In this document: positions 1-8,585 of the stretch, in pieces
Layout of the letters: each line of letters begins with the position of its first letter
Numbering within the stretch: the stretch's first letter is position 1
Origin: Rhodospirillaceae bacterium
GTDB taxonomy: Bacteria > Pseudomonadota > Alphaproteobacteria > Bin65
Length of the DNA stretch: 64,000 nucleotides
Assembly: GCA_011523655.1 (NCBI GenBank)
Contig: WTGH01000051.1
Location: 62,001 to 126,000, forward strand
Reading direction: 5' to 3'
Notes under the pieces: model-generated
Database searches by the model: none
What the model was told of the DNA's origin: nothing
What the model saw: the letters and a program-made list of their open reading frames with translations, nothing else
Translations under genes and position numbers: made by a program

Positions 1-234
1 GGTGTAGACCACGGCGCGGATCGGCTTGTCCGTGATCTGCCGGAAGGCTTCGGCGACCGGCTCGGCAAACTCCACCGTCGGCAGCGTATCGACGAGCACG
101 CAGCCGTCCTCGCCTTCGACGAGCGTGCAGTTGGACGGGCTGAACCCGTAGGCGACGTGATAGCGGCCGGCGACGGTGCGGATCGACGGCTCGAACTTCG
201 TGTTCTGGCGGGCGAGACGGGGGTGGACGGTCAT
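1..234 (-). CDS. Metallo-beta-lactamase-fold hydrolase, N-terminal part (alkylsulfatase-like), cut by window edge
   Basis: Seventy-eight codons are visible, starting at an ATG (234) and running off the left edge. The protein reads MTVHPRLARQNTKFEPS and later has CTLVEGEDGCVLVDT, the first beta-strands of the metallo-beta-lactamase fold ending in the conserved Asp. It stops at IRAVVYT, just before the expected HxHxDH metal motif, which lies outside the window. The ANxTLIEGDDGxIIVDT-like pattern is typical of linear alkylsulfatases and related MBL hydrolases. The fold is fairly secure; the substrate is not. Confidence 0.6.
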   Translation of the reverse strand, partial: MTVHPRLARQNTKFEPSIRTVAGRYHVAYGFSPSNCTLVEGEDGCVLVDTLPTVEFAEPVAEAFRQITDKPIRAVVYT

Positions 235-303
235 GCGCTGGTCCGTTTCCTGCACGTGTTGCTGGCCGCCCTGTTAAAGCCGCGTTTCGGCCGGAACTGT
301 CAA

Positions 304-2541
304 TCAGACCTTTCCCGCGCTCGCAATCGCCGCGACGTTGAGCAGCCCGCGCACGGTGGCGTTCGGCGTCACGATATGCGCCGCACCGCCATAGCCGAGC
401 AGGATCGGGCCGATCGGCTGGGCATTGCCCAGAGCCGAGAGCGCGTGGATCGCCGCGTTGGCCGCATCCATGCCCGGAAAGACCAGGATGTTGGCCCGGT
501 CGGTGAGCCGCGCGCAGGGCAGGAAGCGGTCGCGCGCCGCCTTGTCGAAGGCCAGGTTGAGCTGCATCTCGCCCTCGAACTCGAAATCCGCCCCGGTCTC
601 GGTGAGGATTTCGGTGGCGCGCCGCATCCGGGCCGCGCTCGGGCTGGAATGGGCGCCGAAATTGGCGTGGCTGATCAGCGCGACCCGCGGCGTCAGCCCG
701 AAGGCACGCACCTGCGCCGCCGCGGCACGGCAGATCCCGGCGATTTCCTCCGCATCCGGCTCGTAGTTCACATAGCCGTCGGCGATGAAGACGGTGCCGG
801 TATCCATGATCAGCGGCACCAGGGCCGAGACGGTCTCCGCCCCGGTTCCCAATATCCGGTCGATCCATTGCAGGTGGGTCGCATAATGGCCGCTGGTGCC
901 GCAGATCAGGCAGGCCGCGCCGCCCTCGCGGACATGCATCGCCGCGGCCAGCGTATCGCTGGTCCGGAACAGCTTGCGGGCAGCTTCCGGGCCGATGCCG
1001 TCGCGGGCGCGCAGGCTGTGGAGTTTCGCGCCATAGTCCTCGACCAGCGCCTCGTCGTCGTGGTCGAACACCTCGAAGTCCCGGCCGGGCGCGATGCGCA
1101 GGCCCATTTCGGCACAAAGCGCGGCGATCCGGTCCGGCCGCCCGGTGGCGATGGGGACGGCGATGCTCTCGTCGAGGATGTTCCGGATCGCCCGCAGCAC
1201 CCGCCGGTCTTCCCCCTCGGCGAAAATCACCCTGCGCGGCGCCGCCCGGGCGCTGTCGAAGATCGGCCGCATCAGGAAACCGGTGCGGTAGACGAAGCTC
1301 GAAAGCCGTGCGCGGTAGGCGTCTAGGTCGGGCAGCGGCCGCGCCGCCACGCCGCTCTCCATCGCCGCCGCGGCGACGGCCGGCGCGATGGCGCCGAGCA
1401 GCCGCGGATCGAACGGCCGGGGCAGCAGGTAGTCGCGGCCGAACCGCAGCCGCTGGTCGCCATAGGCGCGGGCGACCTCGTCGGTGATGCCGGCGCGCGC
1501 GAGTTCCGCCAGAGCCGAGACGCAGGCGAGCTCCATCTCCCGGTTGATGGCCGTCGCGCCGACATCGAGCGCGCCGCGGAAGATGAACGGAAAGCACAGG
1601 ACGTTGTTGACCTGGTTCGGGTAGTCGGTCCGGCCGGTGCAGACGATAGCGTCCGGGCGCACGTCGCGGACATCCTCGGGCATGATCTCCGGCACCGGGT
1701 TGGCCAGCGCCATGACCAGCGGATCGGGCCCCATGCGGCGGACCTGGTCGGGGCTCAGCACCTTCGGCCCCGACAGGCCGAGAAAGATCTCCGCGCCGTC
1801 GATGACATCGTCCAGCATGCGGGCATCGGTGTCCTGGGCGAAAGCCGCCTTGTGCGGCTCTGCATCGCGTCCCGTGTGGACCAGCCCGTCGACATCGACC
1901 AGCCAGACATTCTCGCGCTTGAGGCCCAGGTCGAGCAAAAGGTTCAGGCAGGCGATGCCGGCCGCGCCGCCGCCGGTCGAGACCAGCTTGACCCGGCCCA
2001 GGTCCTTGCCCAGCAGGTGTATGCCGTTGACGACGGCGGCGCCGACCACGATGGCGGTGCCGTGCTGGTCGTCGTGGAAGACGGGGATGTTCATCTCCGC
2101 CTTCAGCCGGTTCTCGACCAGGAAGCAGTCGGGCGCCTTGATGTCTTCCAGGTTGATGGCGCCGAACGCGGGCTCGAGCCGCCGGATCGTATCGGCAAGC
2201 GCATCCGGGTCGCTCTCGTCGATCTCGATGTCGAACACGTCGATATCGGCGAATTTCTTGAACAGGACGGCCTTGCCTTCCATGACCGGCTTCGCCGCCA
2301 GCGCACCGATGTTGCCGAGGCCGAGGACGGCCGAGCCGTTGGTCACGACCGCGACCAGATTGGCCCGCGCCGTATAGCGCGCCGCATCGCCCGGCCGTTC
2401 GGCAATCGCGCTGCTCGCCTCGGCGACGCCGGGCGAATAGGCGAGCGCCAGATCGCGCTGGTTGGCCAGCGGCTTGGTCGGGCGGATCGCCAGCTTCCCC
2501 GGCCGCCCGGCCTCGTGATACAGCAACGCGTCCCGGTCCAT
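304..2541 (-). CDS. maeB: NADP-dependent malic enzyme with C-terminal phosphotransacetylase-like domain
   Basis: Oxidative decarboxylation of malate to pyruvate, feeding gluconeogenesis and NADPH supply. At 745 residues it matches the usual length of the hybrid MaeB class. The N-terminal malic domain has YSPGVAEAS and VVTNGSAVLGLGNIG, the metal-site region EDIKAPDCF...FHDDQHGTA, and the nucleotide-binding LVSTGGGAAGIACL near residue 190. From about residue 420 the sequence becomes phosphotransacetylase-like (RRVIFAEGEDRRVLRA, PLIMDTGTVFIADGYVN). In this class the PTA-like part is regulatory and generally lacks transacetylase activity (established for the family). The ATG at 2541 fits the family N-terminus. 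It stands alone, with an independent gene downstream on the same strand. Confidence 0.93.
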   Translation of the reverse strand: MDRDALLYHEAGRPGKLAIRPTKPLANQRDLALAYSPGVAEASSAIAERPGDAARYTARANLVAVVTNGSAVLGLGNIGALAAKPVMEGKAVLFKKFADIDVFDIEIDESDPDALADTIRRLEPAFGAINLEDIKAPDCFLVENRLKAEMNIPVFHDDQHGTAIVVGAAVVNGIHLLGKDLGRVKLVSTGGGAAGIACLNLLLDLGLKRENVWLVDVDGLVHTGRDAEPHKAAFAQDTDARMLDDVIDGAEIFLGLSGPKVLSPDQVRRMGPDPLVMALANPVPEIMPEDVRDVRPDAIVCTGRTDYPNQVNNVLCFPFIFRGALDVGATAINREMELACVSALAELARAGITDEVARAYGDQRLRFGRDYLLPRPFDPRLLGAIAPAVAAAAMESGVAARPLPDLDAYRARLSSFVYRTGFLMRPIFDSARAAPRRVIFAEGEDRRVLRAIRNILDESIAVPIATGRPDRIAALCAEMGLRIAPGRDFEVFDHDDEALVEDYGAKLHSLRARDGIGPEAARKLFRTSDTLAAAMHVREGGAACLICGTSGHYATHLQWIDRILGTGAETVSALVPLIMDTGTVFIADGYVNYEPDAEEIAGICRAAAAQVRAFGLTPRVALISHANFGAHSSPSAARMRRATEILTETGADFEFEGEMQLNLAFDKAARDRFLPCARLTDRANILVFPGMDAANAAIHALSALGNAQPIGPILLGYGGAAHIVTPNATVRGLLNVAAIASAGKV

Positions 2542-2634
2542 GTGCTGCCCTCTTCAAACCGGCGGAATGTGATCTAACGCAGTCAGGGACCGTATCACCG
2601 AAGGTGGCGGTCGTCCGGCGGGTTTTGCCGAAGC

Positions 2635-3513
2635 TTATTCGCCCGGATCGTATACGTCGTCGCAGACTTTGTCGCCGGCCAGGCACCTCCTGCGCATGTC
2701 GACCAGCCACCGGGTTGCGGGGATGCCCCATTTCCTTTCCAATGCGATCAGGAAGCCGGACCTGTGCCAGTCGACGATCGCCGCCGAGAGCATCCTGCCG
2801 AGGCGGCCGTCACGGTCTTCCTTCCGCACCGCAGCGCCCCACGGAACATTGTCGACGATCGGCGTCGCGATCTCGAAACCGGTCCATTTTTTCGGCGAAT
2901 TCACCTTGCGCGCGATGAAAGCGCTGTCGCTGTAGAGCCAGCCGGCGCACCGTCCGTCGAGCAGGGCCTTCTCGACTTCGGCAACCCTTTTGAAGGCGAT
3001 CACTTCGGCGCCGTTCTTGAGGCCGTGGTCCCTGTTGTACCAGGCCCCTTGAATGCCGCAGATATTCCTGCCCTTCAGCGAAGCCCAGCCGTCGATGCCG
3101 GAGCGCTTGTGCGCAAAAACGGCGACGCCCGACGAATAGTAGCCGGGCTGGACGATACCGACGATCTTGCGCCGCTCCGGCTTGTTGGACATCGTTGCAA
3201 TGAACATGTCCGTCTTGCCCTGCACCAGGAACTGCATGCGGTTGGACGCGACGACGACGACCTTCTCGACGGCGATGGGCTTGCCCGCCGCCATGCTCAG
3301 GCGCCGGGCGAAATCCGCAATCATGTCGTGTTCCATGCCGACCAGCCTTCCGGCGGCGTCGCGCATGCCCCACGGCGGAAAATCGGCCTTGACGCCGACA
3401 ACGACCTTGCCGCGCGCAACGATGTCGTCGAGCGTATCCGCAAGGGCCGGAAGCCCCGTTACGCCGAGAAACACGGTCGCCACCGCGCCGCCCGTCATCA
3501 GCTTCCTGATCAT
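2635..3513 (-). CDS. Family 3 periplasmic solute-binding protein (amino-acid ABC type), orphan
   Basis: A secreted binding protein of 292 residues. It opens with a signal peptide (MIRKLMTGG, hydrophobic core, cleavage near LPALA-DT) followed by LDDIVARGKVVVGVKADFPP, the classic start of SBP_bac_3 proteins that bind polar amino acids or opines, then LVGMEHDMIADFARRL and the middle-lobe QFLVQGKTDMFIATMSNKPE. A reverse-complement AGGTCTTCG precedes the ATG. No permease or ATPase gene is adjacent, so it either works with a transporter elsewhere or acts as a sensor-type binding protein. Ligand unknown. Confidence 0.85.
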   Translation of the reverse strand: MIRKLMTGGAVATVFLGVTGLPALADTLDDIVARGKVVVGVKADFPPWGMRDAAGRLVGMEHDMIADFARRLSMAAGKPIAVEKVVVVASNRMQFLVQGKTDMFIATMSNKPERRKIVGIVQPGYYSSGVAVFAHKRSGIDGWASLKGRNICGIQGAWYNRDHGLKNGAEVIAFKRVAEVEKALLDGRCAGWLYSDSAFIARKVNSPKKWTGFEIATPIVDNVPWGAAVRKEDRDGRLGRMLSAAIVDWHRSGFLIALERKWGIPATRWLVDMRRRCLAGDKVCDDVYDPGE

Positions 3514-3672
3514 CGAAGACCTCCCCTGGGCAGGATGTTACAGGCTGTCGCGCCGGACTACCCGCCGACGTCCGGCCTTCGGGCAGGATGCCGGCCGATA
3601 GCCCCCCGGAATCGCGCGCCGCGGCCGATCGGATACCACATTTTGAAAATTTGTCATGAAAATCGCAACATG

Positions 3673-3700
3673 TTGTAATCGTTCGGTGGCGGCGTATAAT
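3673..3700 (+). promoter_or_regulatory. Sigma70-type promoter candidate for the class III aminotransferase
   Basis: A -35-like TTGTAA (3673-3678) and a perfect -10 TATAAT (3695-3700) are separated by 16 bp, within an AT-richer stretch of the 228-bp gap between the divergent genes at 3513 and 3742. The -10 lies 41 bp upstream of the ATG at 3742. This is inferred from sequence only. Confidence 0.5.
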
Positions 3701-3741
3701 TCCATCACATATTTGCGACCGGGGCGCTCCGGGGATTGAAC

Positions 3742-5154
3742 ATGGACGGCATGGCGAACACATCCGGCAACCTGCTCGACCGTTCTTTCGACGGCAGCCG
3801 ACAATCCCGCGCGACGGATTCCCGCCCCATGACCCACGTTTTCCATCGCTCGCCCTCGGGCGCCATGCCGACGGTGTCCCACGGCGAAGGCGTCTACATC
3901 TACGATACCGACGGCCGGGAATATCTCGACGGTTGCGGCGGGGCGGCGGTGTCCTGCCTCGGCCACTCGGACAGCCGGGTGAAGCGGGCGATTACCGAAC
4001 AGCTGGAGCGGATTCCCTTCGCCCACACCGGCTATTTCACCAACTGCCCCGTCGAACGGCTGGCGGAAAAGCTGGCCGACCGCGCGCCCGGAGACCTCGA
4101 CAAGGTGTTTTTCGTCAGCGGCGGCTCGGAAGCCATCGAATCGGCGCTCAAGATGGCGCGCCAGTATTTCGTCGAACGCGGCGAGACCGGGCGCACCAGG
4201 TTCATCACGAGGCGCCAGAGCTTCCACGGCAATACGCTGGGCGCGCTCGCCGCCGGCGGCAACCGCTGGCGCCGCGCCCAGTTCGAGCCGCTGCTGATCG
4301 AGACCCACCGCATCGAGCCCTGCTACGAATATCGCGGGCGCCGGCTGGAAGAAACGCCGGAGGTCTACGGGCTGCGGGTCGCCGACGAACTGGAGAAGAA
4401 GATCCTCGAACTCGGGCCTGACACCGTCGCCGCCTTCATCGCCGAGACCGTGATGGGCGCGACGGCGGGCGCCGTGCCGCCGACGCCCGGCTATTTCAAA
4501 CGCATCCGCGAAATCTGCGACCGCTACGGCATCCTGCTGATCCTCGACGAGGTCATGTGCGGCATGGGGCGGACCGGCACCATGTTCTCCTGCGAGCAGG
4601 ACGAAGTCGTGCCCGACCTGCTGACCCTCGCCAAGGGGCTGGGCGCCGGCTACCAGCCGATCGGCGCCGTGATGGCGGCCGACCGGGTGTTCCGGGCTAT
4701 CGCCGACGGCAGCGGCTTCTTCCAGCACAGCCACACCTATATGGGCCATCCGGTGGCCTGCGCCGCGGGCAACGCCGTGATCGACGCCATCGAGGAGGAC
4801 GATCTGCTGGCCAACGTCCGCACGCGCGGCGACGACCTGCAGGCCGGCCTGCGCATGACGCTGGGCCAGCACCCGCATGTCGGCGACATCCGCGGACGGG
4901 GCCTGCTGGTCGGCGTCGAGATCGTCCGGGACCGCGGCACCAAGGAGCCGTTCGAGCCGGAACGCAAGCTGCCGGCGAAAATCAAGGCGGCGGCGCTGGA
5001 CGAAGGGCTGATGGTCTATCCGATGGGCGGCACGATCGACGGCCTGTCGGGCGCCCATGTCCTGCTCGCGCCGCCCTACACGATCGACGCCGGCCACGTC
5101 GAAGCGATCGTCGACCGGCTGGGCACGGCGCTCGATACGGCGCTCGCGGCGTAA
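3742..5154 (+). CDS. Class III (omega-type) PLP-dependent aminotransferase
   Basis: 470 residues. Class III fold: TVSHGEGVYIYDTDGREYLDG near the N-terminus, FVSGGSEAIESALKMAR (PLP phosphate-binding region), ILLILDEVMCGMGRTG (Asp contacting the pyridine nitrogen) and TLAKGLGAGYQPIGA carrying the Schiff-base lysine. Such enzymes transfer amino groups from omega-amino acids, amines, diamines or 2,2-dialkylglycine-type substrates to a keto acid; the exact donor cannot be told. The ATG at 3742 is preferred to the upstream TTG at 3736; a second ATG at 3751 is possible. The next gene, a cytoplasmic binding-protein-like product, is 98 bp downstream in the same direction. Confidence 0.88.
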   Translation: MDGMANTSGNLLDRSFDGSRQSRATDSRPMTHVFHRSPSGAMPTVSHGEGVYIYDTDGREYLDGCGGAAVSCLGHSDSRVKRAITEQLERIPFAHTGYFTNCPVERLAEKLADRAPGDLDKVFFVSGGSEAIESALKMARQYFVERGETGRTRFITRRQSFHGNTLGALAAGGNRWRRAQFEPLLIETHRIEPCYEYRGRRLEETPEVYGLRVADELEKKILELGPDTVAAFIAETVMGATAGAVPPTPGYFKRIREICDRYGILLILDEVMCGMGRTGTMFSCEQDEVVPDLLTLAKGLGAGYQPIGAVMAADRVFRAIADGSGFFQHSHTYMGHPVACAAGNAVIDAIEEDDLLANVRTRGDDLQAGLRMTLGQHPHVGDIRGRGLLVGVEIVRDRGTKEPFEPERKLPAKIKAAALDEGLMVYPMGGTIDGLSGAHVLLAPPYTIDAGHVEAIVDRLGTALDTALAA

Positions 5155-5252
5155 CCGGCCCCCTGACCGGAAGGGGCGCCCGCCGCGCCGGCTATGGCCG
5201 CGGGCGGCAGTCCATGCCATCATCCGCGCAAGGACCGGCCAGGAGCGAAGAC

Positions 5253-6125
5253 ATGGCGCGATTCGTCGTTTCGCCGCATATGCGGCTGCATGAATGGGTG
5301 GCGGAGGAGAAGGGGTTTTTCTCCGACGTCGGGCTTGACTACACGTTTCGCGAGCAGCTCGGTTCGCGCGACGGCAGCGATCACGACCTGGGCGACAGGA
5401 TCGGCGCCTACCAGACCTTCGAGGCGGGACGGACCTGCGATGTCAGCGCCGCCTGCCACTGGACGGTCAACGCTGCCGCGGCGTCGGGCCACGGCAAGCT
5501 CTACGCCGGCTGCTACTCGGTCTCGCCCTGCGGGATTTTCGTCCCGGCGGACTCTGCCATCCGCCGGCCCGAAGACCTGGCCGGGGTGCCGATTTCGGTC
5601 GGCTACCAGTCGGGCAGCCACTATTCGACCATCCAGACGCTCGAAGACTTCATGGCGCCGGAGAATATCGCGCTGTCCTTCGCCGACGGTCTGCTGTTCC
5701 GCCGGCTCGAACTGCTGATCGACGGCAAGGTTCCGGCGGCCAGCCTGTTCAGCGGGCCGTACTATTTCGCCGAGCAGCTCGGCTTCCGCAAGATCGTCGA
5801 CACCAGCTTCATGATGGCGTCGATGATCACCGGCGATCCGGATCCCGGCGTCGTCGAAAAGTTTTTCGAGGCCCTGCGCCGCGCCCAGGTCGAGATCGAC
5901 CTCCGGCTCGAACGGCACCGCCATCACTACCGGCGGGAATTCCCGAAACGGTTCCACGACGAGATGGACGTGCGCCGCTTCGGCCCCGGCGAACGGCTGG
6001 TCTTCGAGCCCTATACCGAGGACATTTTCGAACGCTCGCGCACCTGGGTCGCCGAGCGTGGAATCTTCCCAGACGGCGGCCTCGGCGACGCCTCGTACCG
6101 GGACTCGATCTACGCCGCCGCGTGA
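5253..6125 (+). CDS. SsuA/THI5-like substrate-binding-domain protein without signal peptide
   Basis: 290 residues, starting at an ATG with AGGAG seven bases upstream. The sequence RLHEWVAEEKGFFSDVGLDY matches the start of NMT1/THI5- and SsuA-like periplasmic binding folds, and the internal RRPEDLAGVPISVGYQSGSHY resembles the hinge-proximal part of that fold. There is no visible signal peptide, so it may be cytoplasmic and enzymatic rather than a transporter component; some members of this fold are decarboxylases or pyrimidine synthases. No permease or ATPase adjoins it. Function unassigned; likely co-transcribed with the aminotransferase upstream. Confidence 0.6.
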   Translation: MARFVVSPHMRLHEWVAEEKGFFSDVGLDYTFREQLGSRDGSDHDLGDRIGAYQTFEAGRTCDVSAACHWTVNAAAASGHGKLYAGCYSVSPCGIFVPADSAIRRPEDLAGVPISVGYQSGSHYSTIQTLEDFMAPENIALSFADGLLFRRLELLIDGKVPAASLFSGPYYFAEQLGFRKIVDTSFMMASMITGDPDPGVVEKFFEALRRAQVEIDLRLERHRHHYRREFPKRFHDEMDVRRFGPGERLVFEPYTEDIFERSRTWVAERGIFPDGGLGDASYRDSIYAAA

Positions 6126-6179
6126 CCCGCGCCGGCTGTAAGGCGGCGCGGCCTATTGCCGGAACCGCCCGGCGCGGCG

Positions 6180-6647
6180 CTACGGATTCTGGTCCCAGTC
6201 CGGATCGTCGCTCGGGCTCAGCGGCGTGTCGCCGACCAGCAGGCCCTTGCCCGGTATGTAATTGATCTCCAGCCGGATGCCGTCCGGGTCCTCGAAGACG
6301 AAATAATAGTAGCCCGGTGCAAAATCGCCTTCCAGCGGGCCGCGGTCGATGAAGCCGCCGATGCTGCGCACATGCGCGGCCGCCGCGTCGACATCCTCCC
6401 GGCTGCGCGCCCGGAAGCAGAAATGGTGCAGGCCGACCCGGGTCGCTGCGAAGCGTTCGCCGGCATAGTCTTCCGAGCAGCGCTGGATGCCGACCGCGGT
6501 GCGACCGCCGACATGGTAGAGAAAGTTGTTGCCGTCATAGACCTTCTTGAGGCCGAGGAAGGGCAGCAGTCCGGAATAGAAGTCCCGCGCCTTGTCCCAC
6601 TGGCTCACCGTCAGGATGATGTGGGCGGCGCCGTTGATCTCGATCAT
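6180..6647 (-). CDS. VOC-family (glyoxalase/dioxygenase fold) protein
   Basis: 155 residues. The ATG at 6647 is preceded by GGAGA and begins MIEINGAAHIILTVSQWDKA, followed by FYSGLLPFLGLKKVYD. The second module has GLHHFCFRARSREDVDAA and ends with YYFVFEDPDGIRLEINYIP. This is the standard VOC pattern with metal-ligand candidates His, His and Glu (AAHIIL, GLHHF, RLEIN). Members include glyoxalase I, fosfomycin resistance and extradiol-like enzymes; the specific reaction is unknown. The GST remnant starts upstream on the same strand, with 29 bp between its stop and this ATG. Confidence 0.8.
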   Translation of the reverse strand: MIEINGAAHIILTVSQWDKARDFYSGLLPFLGLKKVYDGNNFLYHVGGRTAVGIQRCSEDYAGERFAATRVGLHHFCFRARSREDVDAAAAHVRSIGGFIDRGPLEGDFAPGYYYFVFEDPDGIRLEINYIPGKGLLVGDTPLSPSDDPDWDQNP

Positions 6648-6676
6648 CTGTTTCTCCGCGCGATACCCGGCAGGCG

Positions 6677-7395
6677 CTAAGCGGCCGTTTCCTTCGGCTT
6701 GTAGCCGGGCAGCAGGTTCTGCTTGGTCTCCTCGTCCCACTCCAGCATCAGCTTGCCGAGGTCCTTGCCGGCGTCGTAGCCGCGGCGCAGGGCCGGCCGC
6801 TGCTGCAGCGCCTTGTACCAGCGCCGGACGTTCGGGAATTCGCCAAGGTCGACCTTCTGCCCCTTGTAGGTGATGACCCAGGGCCAGCACGCCATGTCGG
6901 CGATGGAATAGTCGCCGGCGATGAACTCGCGGCCGTCGAGCCGGCGGTCGAGCACGCCGTAGAGCCGGAGCATTTCGGCGCGGTAGCGCTCGATGGCGTA
7001 GGGGATCGGCTCCGGCGCGTAGAGCGAGAAGTGGCCGGCCCCTGGCGGAACATCGGGCCGAACATCGGGCCGACGCCGCCGAGCTGCCACGACAGCCATT
7101 CGAGCACGGTCTTGCGCCCGCGCAGGTCGGCCGGCAGGAAGCGGCCGGTCTTCTCGGCGAGATAGATCAGGATGGCGCCGGATTCGAACACCGGGAGCGG
7201 CGGGCCGCCGTCGGCCGGTGCGTGATCGACGATCGCCGGCATCCTGTTGTTCGGGCTGATGGCGAGGAAGTCCGGCTCGAACTGCGCGCCCCTGTAGATG
7301 TTCACCGGGACGATCCGGTAGTCGAGCGCCATCTCCTCCAGGGCGATGGAGATTTTCCAGCCGTTCGGCGTGGGCCAGAACCAGGCGTCGATCAT
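6677..7395 (-). pseudogene. Glutathione S-transferase (YfcG/Nu-class-like), frameshifted
   Basis: Reading starts at ATG 7395 with MIDAWFWPTPNGWKISIALEE, an N-terminal thioredoxin fold typical of the YfcG group, and continues to WQLGGVGPMFGPMFRQ. It must then change frame at about 7037-7041 to continue as GHFSLYAPEPIPYAIERY and the helical C-terminal domain ending at 6677. Five bases lie between the last codon of the first frame (CAG) and the first matched codon of the second (GGC), so the frames are incompatible. The same spot carries an imperfect 12-bp duplication (GPMF twice), absent from usual GSTs, which read GGLGPMxGQ. Either a true inactivating mutation or a sequencing error in a G/C run. 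Confidence 0.75.
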
Positions 7396-7603
7396 GGGCG
7401 GATGTCCTCGGGGGAACCGGCTGGCGGCAACGATTGAGGCGCCGCCCTCGCCCGGACCTATCACGAAACCGGCCCTGCCGCGAGATCGGGGAGCGCCGGC
7501 GCAGCGCCGCCCGGTTCGACGCGCAGCGCGATTGTGGTAACAAGCGCCGGGACGGCGGCCCCTCCGCAGCCGCTGGCAGACAACGCGAACGACAGGAAGT
7601 CCC

Positions 7604-8464
7604 GTGAGCGACCCCGACCTCGACGCCGCCTACGACATCGAAGCCTCCGTGCCGGACCTGCCGGCGATCCAGGCGCGCTATGCCGAAGCGAGCGCTGCCC
7701 TGACCGGCCTCGACGGCGCCGCGCTCGACCTCGCCTACGGCCCGGACCCGCGGCACCGGCTGGACATCCTGGCGCCGCCGGACGGCGCGCGGGCGGCCAT
7801 CCTGTATTTCCACGGCGGCTACTGGAAGGGCGGCGCCAAGGAAGGCCGGCGCTTTCCCGGCCCGGCCTGGAACGCGCGCGGCGTCGCCTGGGTGCCCGTG
7901 GAATACCGGCTGGCCCCGGCGGCGACGGTGGACGAGATCGTCGACGACGCCCGCCGCGCCGTCGCCTGGTTCCATGCCCATGCGACCGATTACGGCTGCG
8001 ACCGGGCGGCGATTCATGCCGCGGGCAATTCGGCCGGCGGGCATCTGACCGGGATGCTGGCGGCCGGGGACTGGCAAGCTGAATGGAGCCTGCCGGCGGA
8101 CGTTATCGCCTCGGCTGCGCCGGTGAGCGGCCTGTTCGACCTGGCGCCCCTGCGCCGCACCTTCGCCAACGACTGGCTCGCCCTCGACGAGGCGGGTGCG
8201 CAACGCAACAGCCCGCTCCACCGGCCGCCGCGCGCCGGGATGCCGGTCGTCGTCGCCTGGGGCGGCAAGGAACCGGCGGCGTTCCGCGGCCAGTCCGAAG
8301 CCTATGCGGACGTCTGCCGGCAAGCCGGCGCCGCCGTAACGGCGATCGAATGCGCCGGCGCCGACCATTTCTCGATCATGGCCGACTTGGCCGACCCGGC
8401 CAGCGCGCTGTTCAGGGCGCTGGAGGGGAATGTTGACTTTGCTACAATCGCGCGGAACCCATAA
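7604..8464 (+). CDS. Alpha/beta hydrolase, esterase/kynurenine-formamidase-like
   Basis: 286 residues from a GTG at 7604 preceded by AGGAAG. The oxyanion-hole region is ILYFHGGYWKGG, the nucleophile elbow is GNSAGGH, and the late VVVAWGGKEPAAF and GADHFSIM regions supply acid and base candidates. This HGGxW plus GxSAGGH combination is shared by hormone-sensitive-lipase-type esterases and bacterial kynurenine formamidases. It resembles the hydrolase at 52182-53009. It stands alone, divergent from the GST remnant. Substrate unknown. Confidence 0.82.
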   Translation: MSDPDLDAAYDIEASVPDLPAIQARYAEASAALTGLDGAALDLAYGPDPRHRLDILAPPDGARAAILYFHGGYWKGGAKEGRRFPGPAWNARGVAWVPVEYRLAPAATVDEIVDDARRAVAWFHAHATDYGCDRAAIHAAGNSAGGHLTGMLAAGDWQAEWSLPADVIASAAPVSGLFDLAPLRRTFANDWLALDEAGAQRNSPLHRPPRAGMPVVVAWGGKEPAAFRGQSEAYADVCRQAGAAVTAIECAGADHFSIMADLADPASALFRALEGNVDFATIARNP

Positions 8465-8536
8465 CCCGATCGGTTGGGGCCCGCCGCCCGTAGCGGTTTG
8501 GTTGCCAGTTCGAGTCCCGCCGGCCTGCTACTTTGG
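8448..8536 (+). other. tRNA-like 3' fragment (weak) next to AT-rich insert
   Basis: Downstream of and slightly overlapping the hydrolase stop is CCCATAACCCGA, like an initiator-tRNA anticodon arm, and about 45 bases later AGTTCGAGTCCCGCC, which resembles a T-loop plus 3' T-stem. The 5' T-stem half does not pair and no acceptor 5' strand or CCA is present, so this is not a working tRNA. It could be a decayed integration target beside the AT-rich gene that follows, or chance. Confidence 0.2.
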
Positions 8537-8585
8537 TCCTGTCGAAACTGCGCCGAGCCGGAGCAGCTACCGTCAGGCGAGTACT

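Noticed and set aside
8448..8536. A functional tRNA gene
   Set aside because: The T-stem does not pair and the acceptor and D arms are missing; kept only as a weak tRNA-like fragment.
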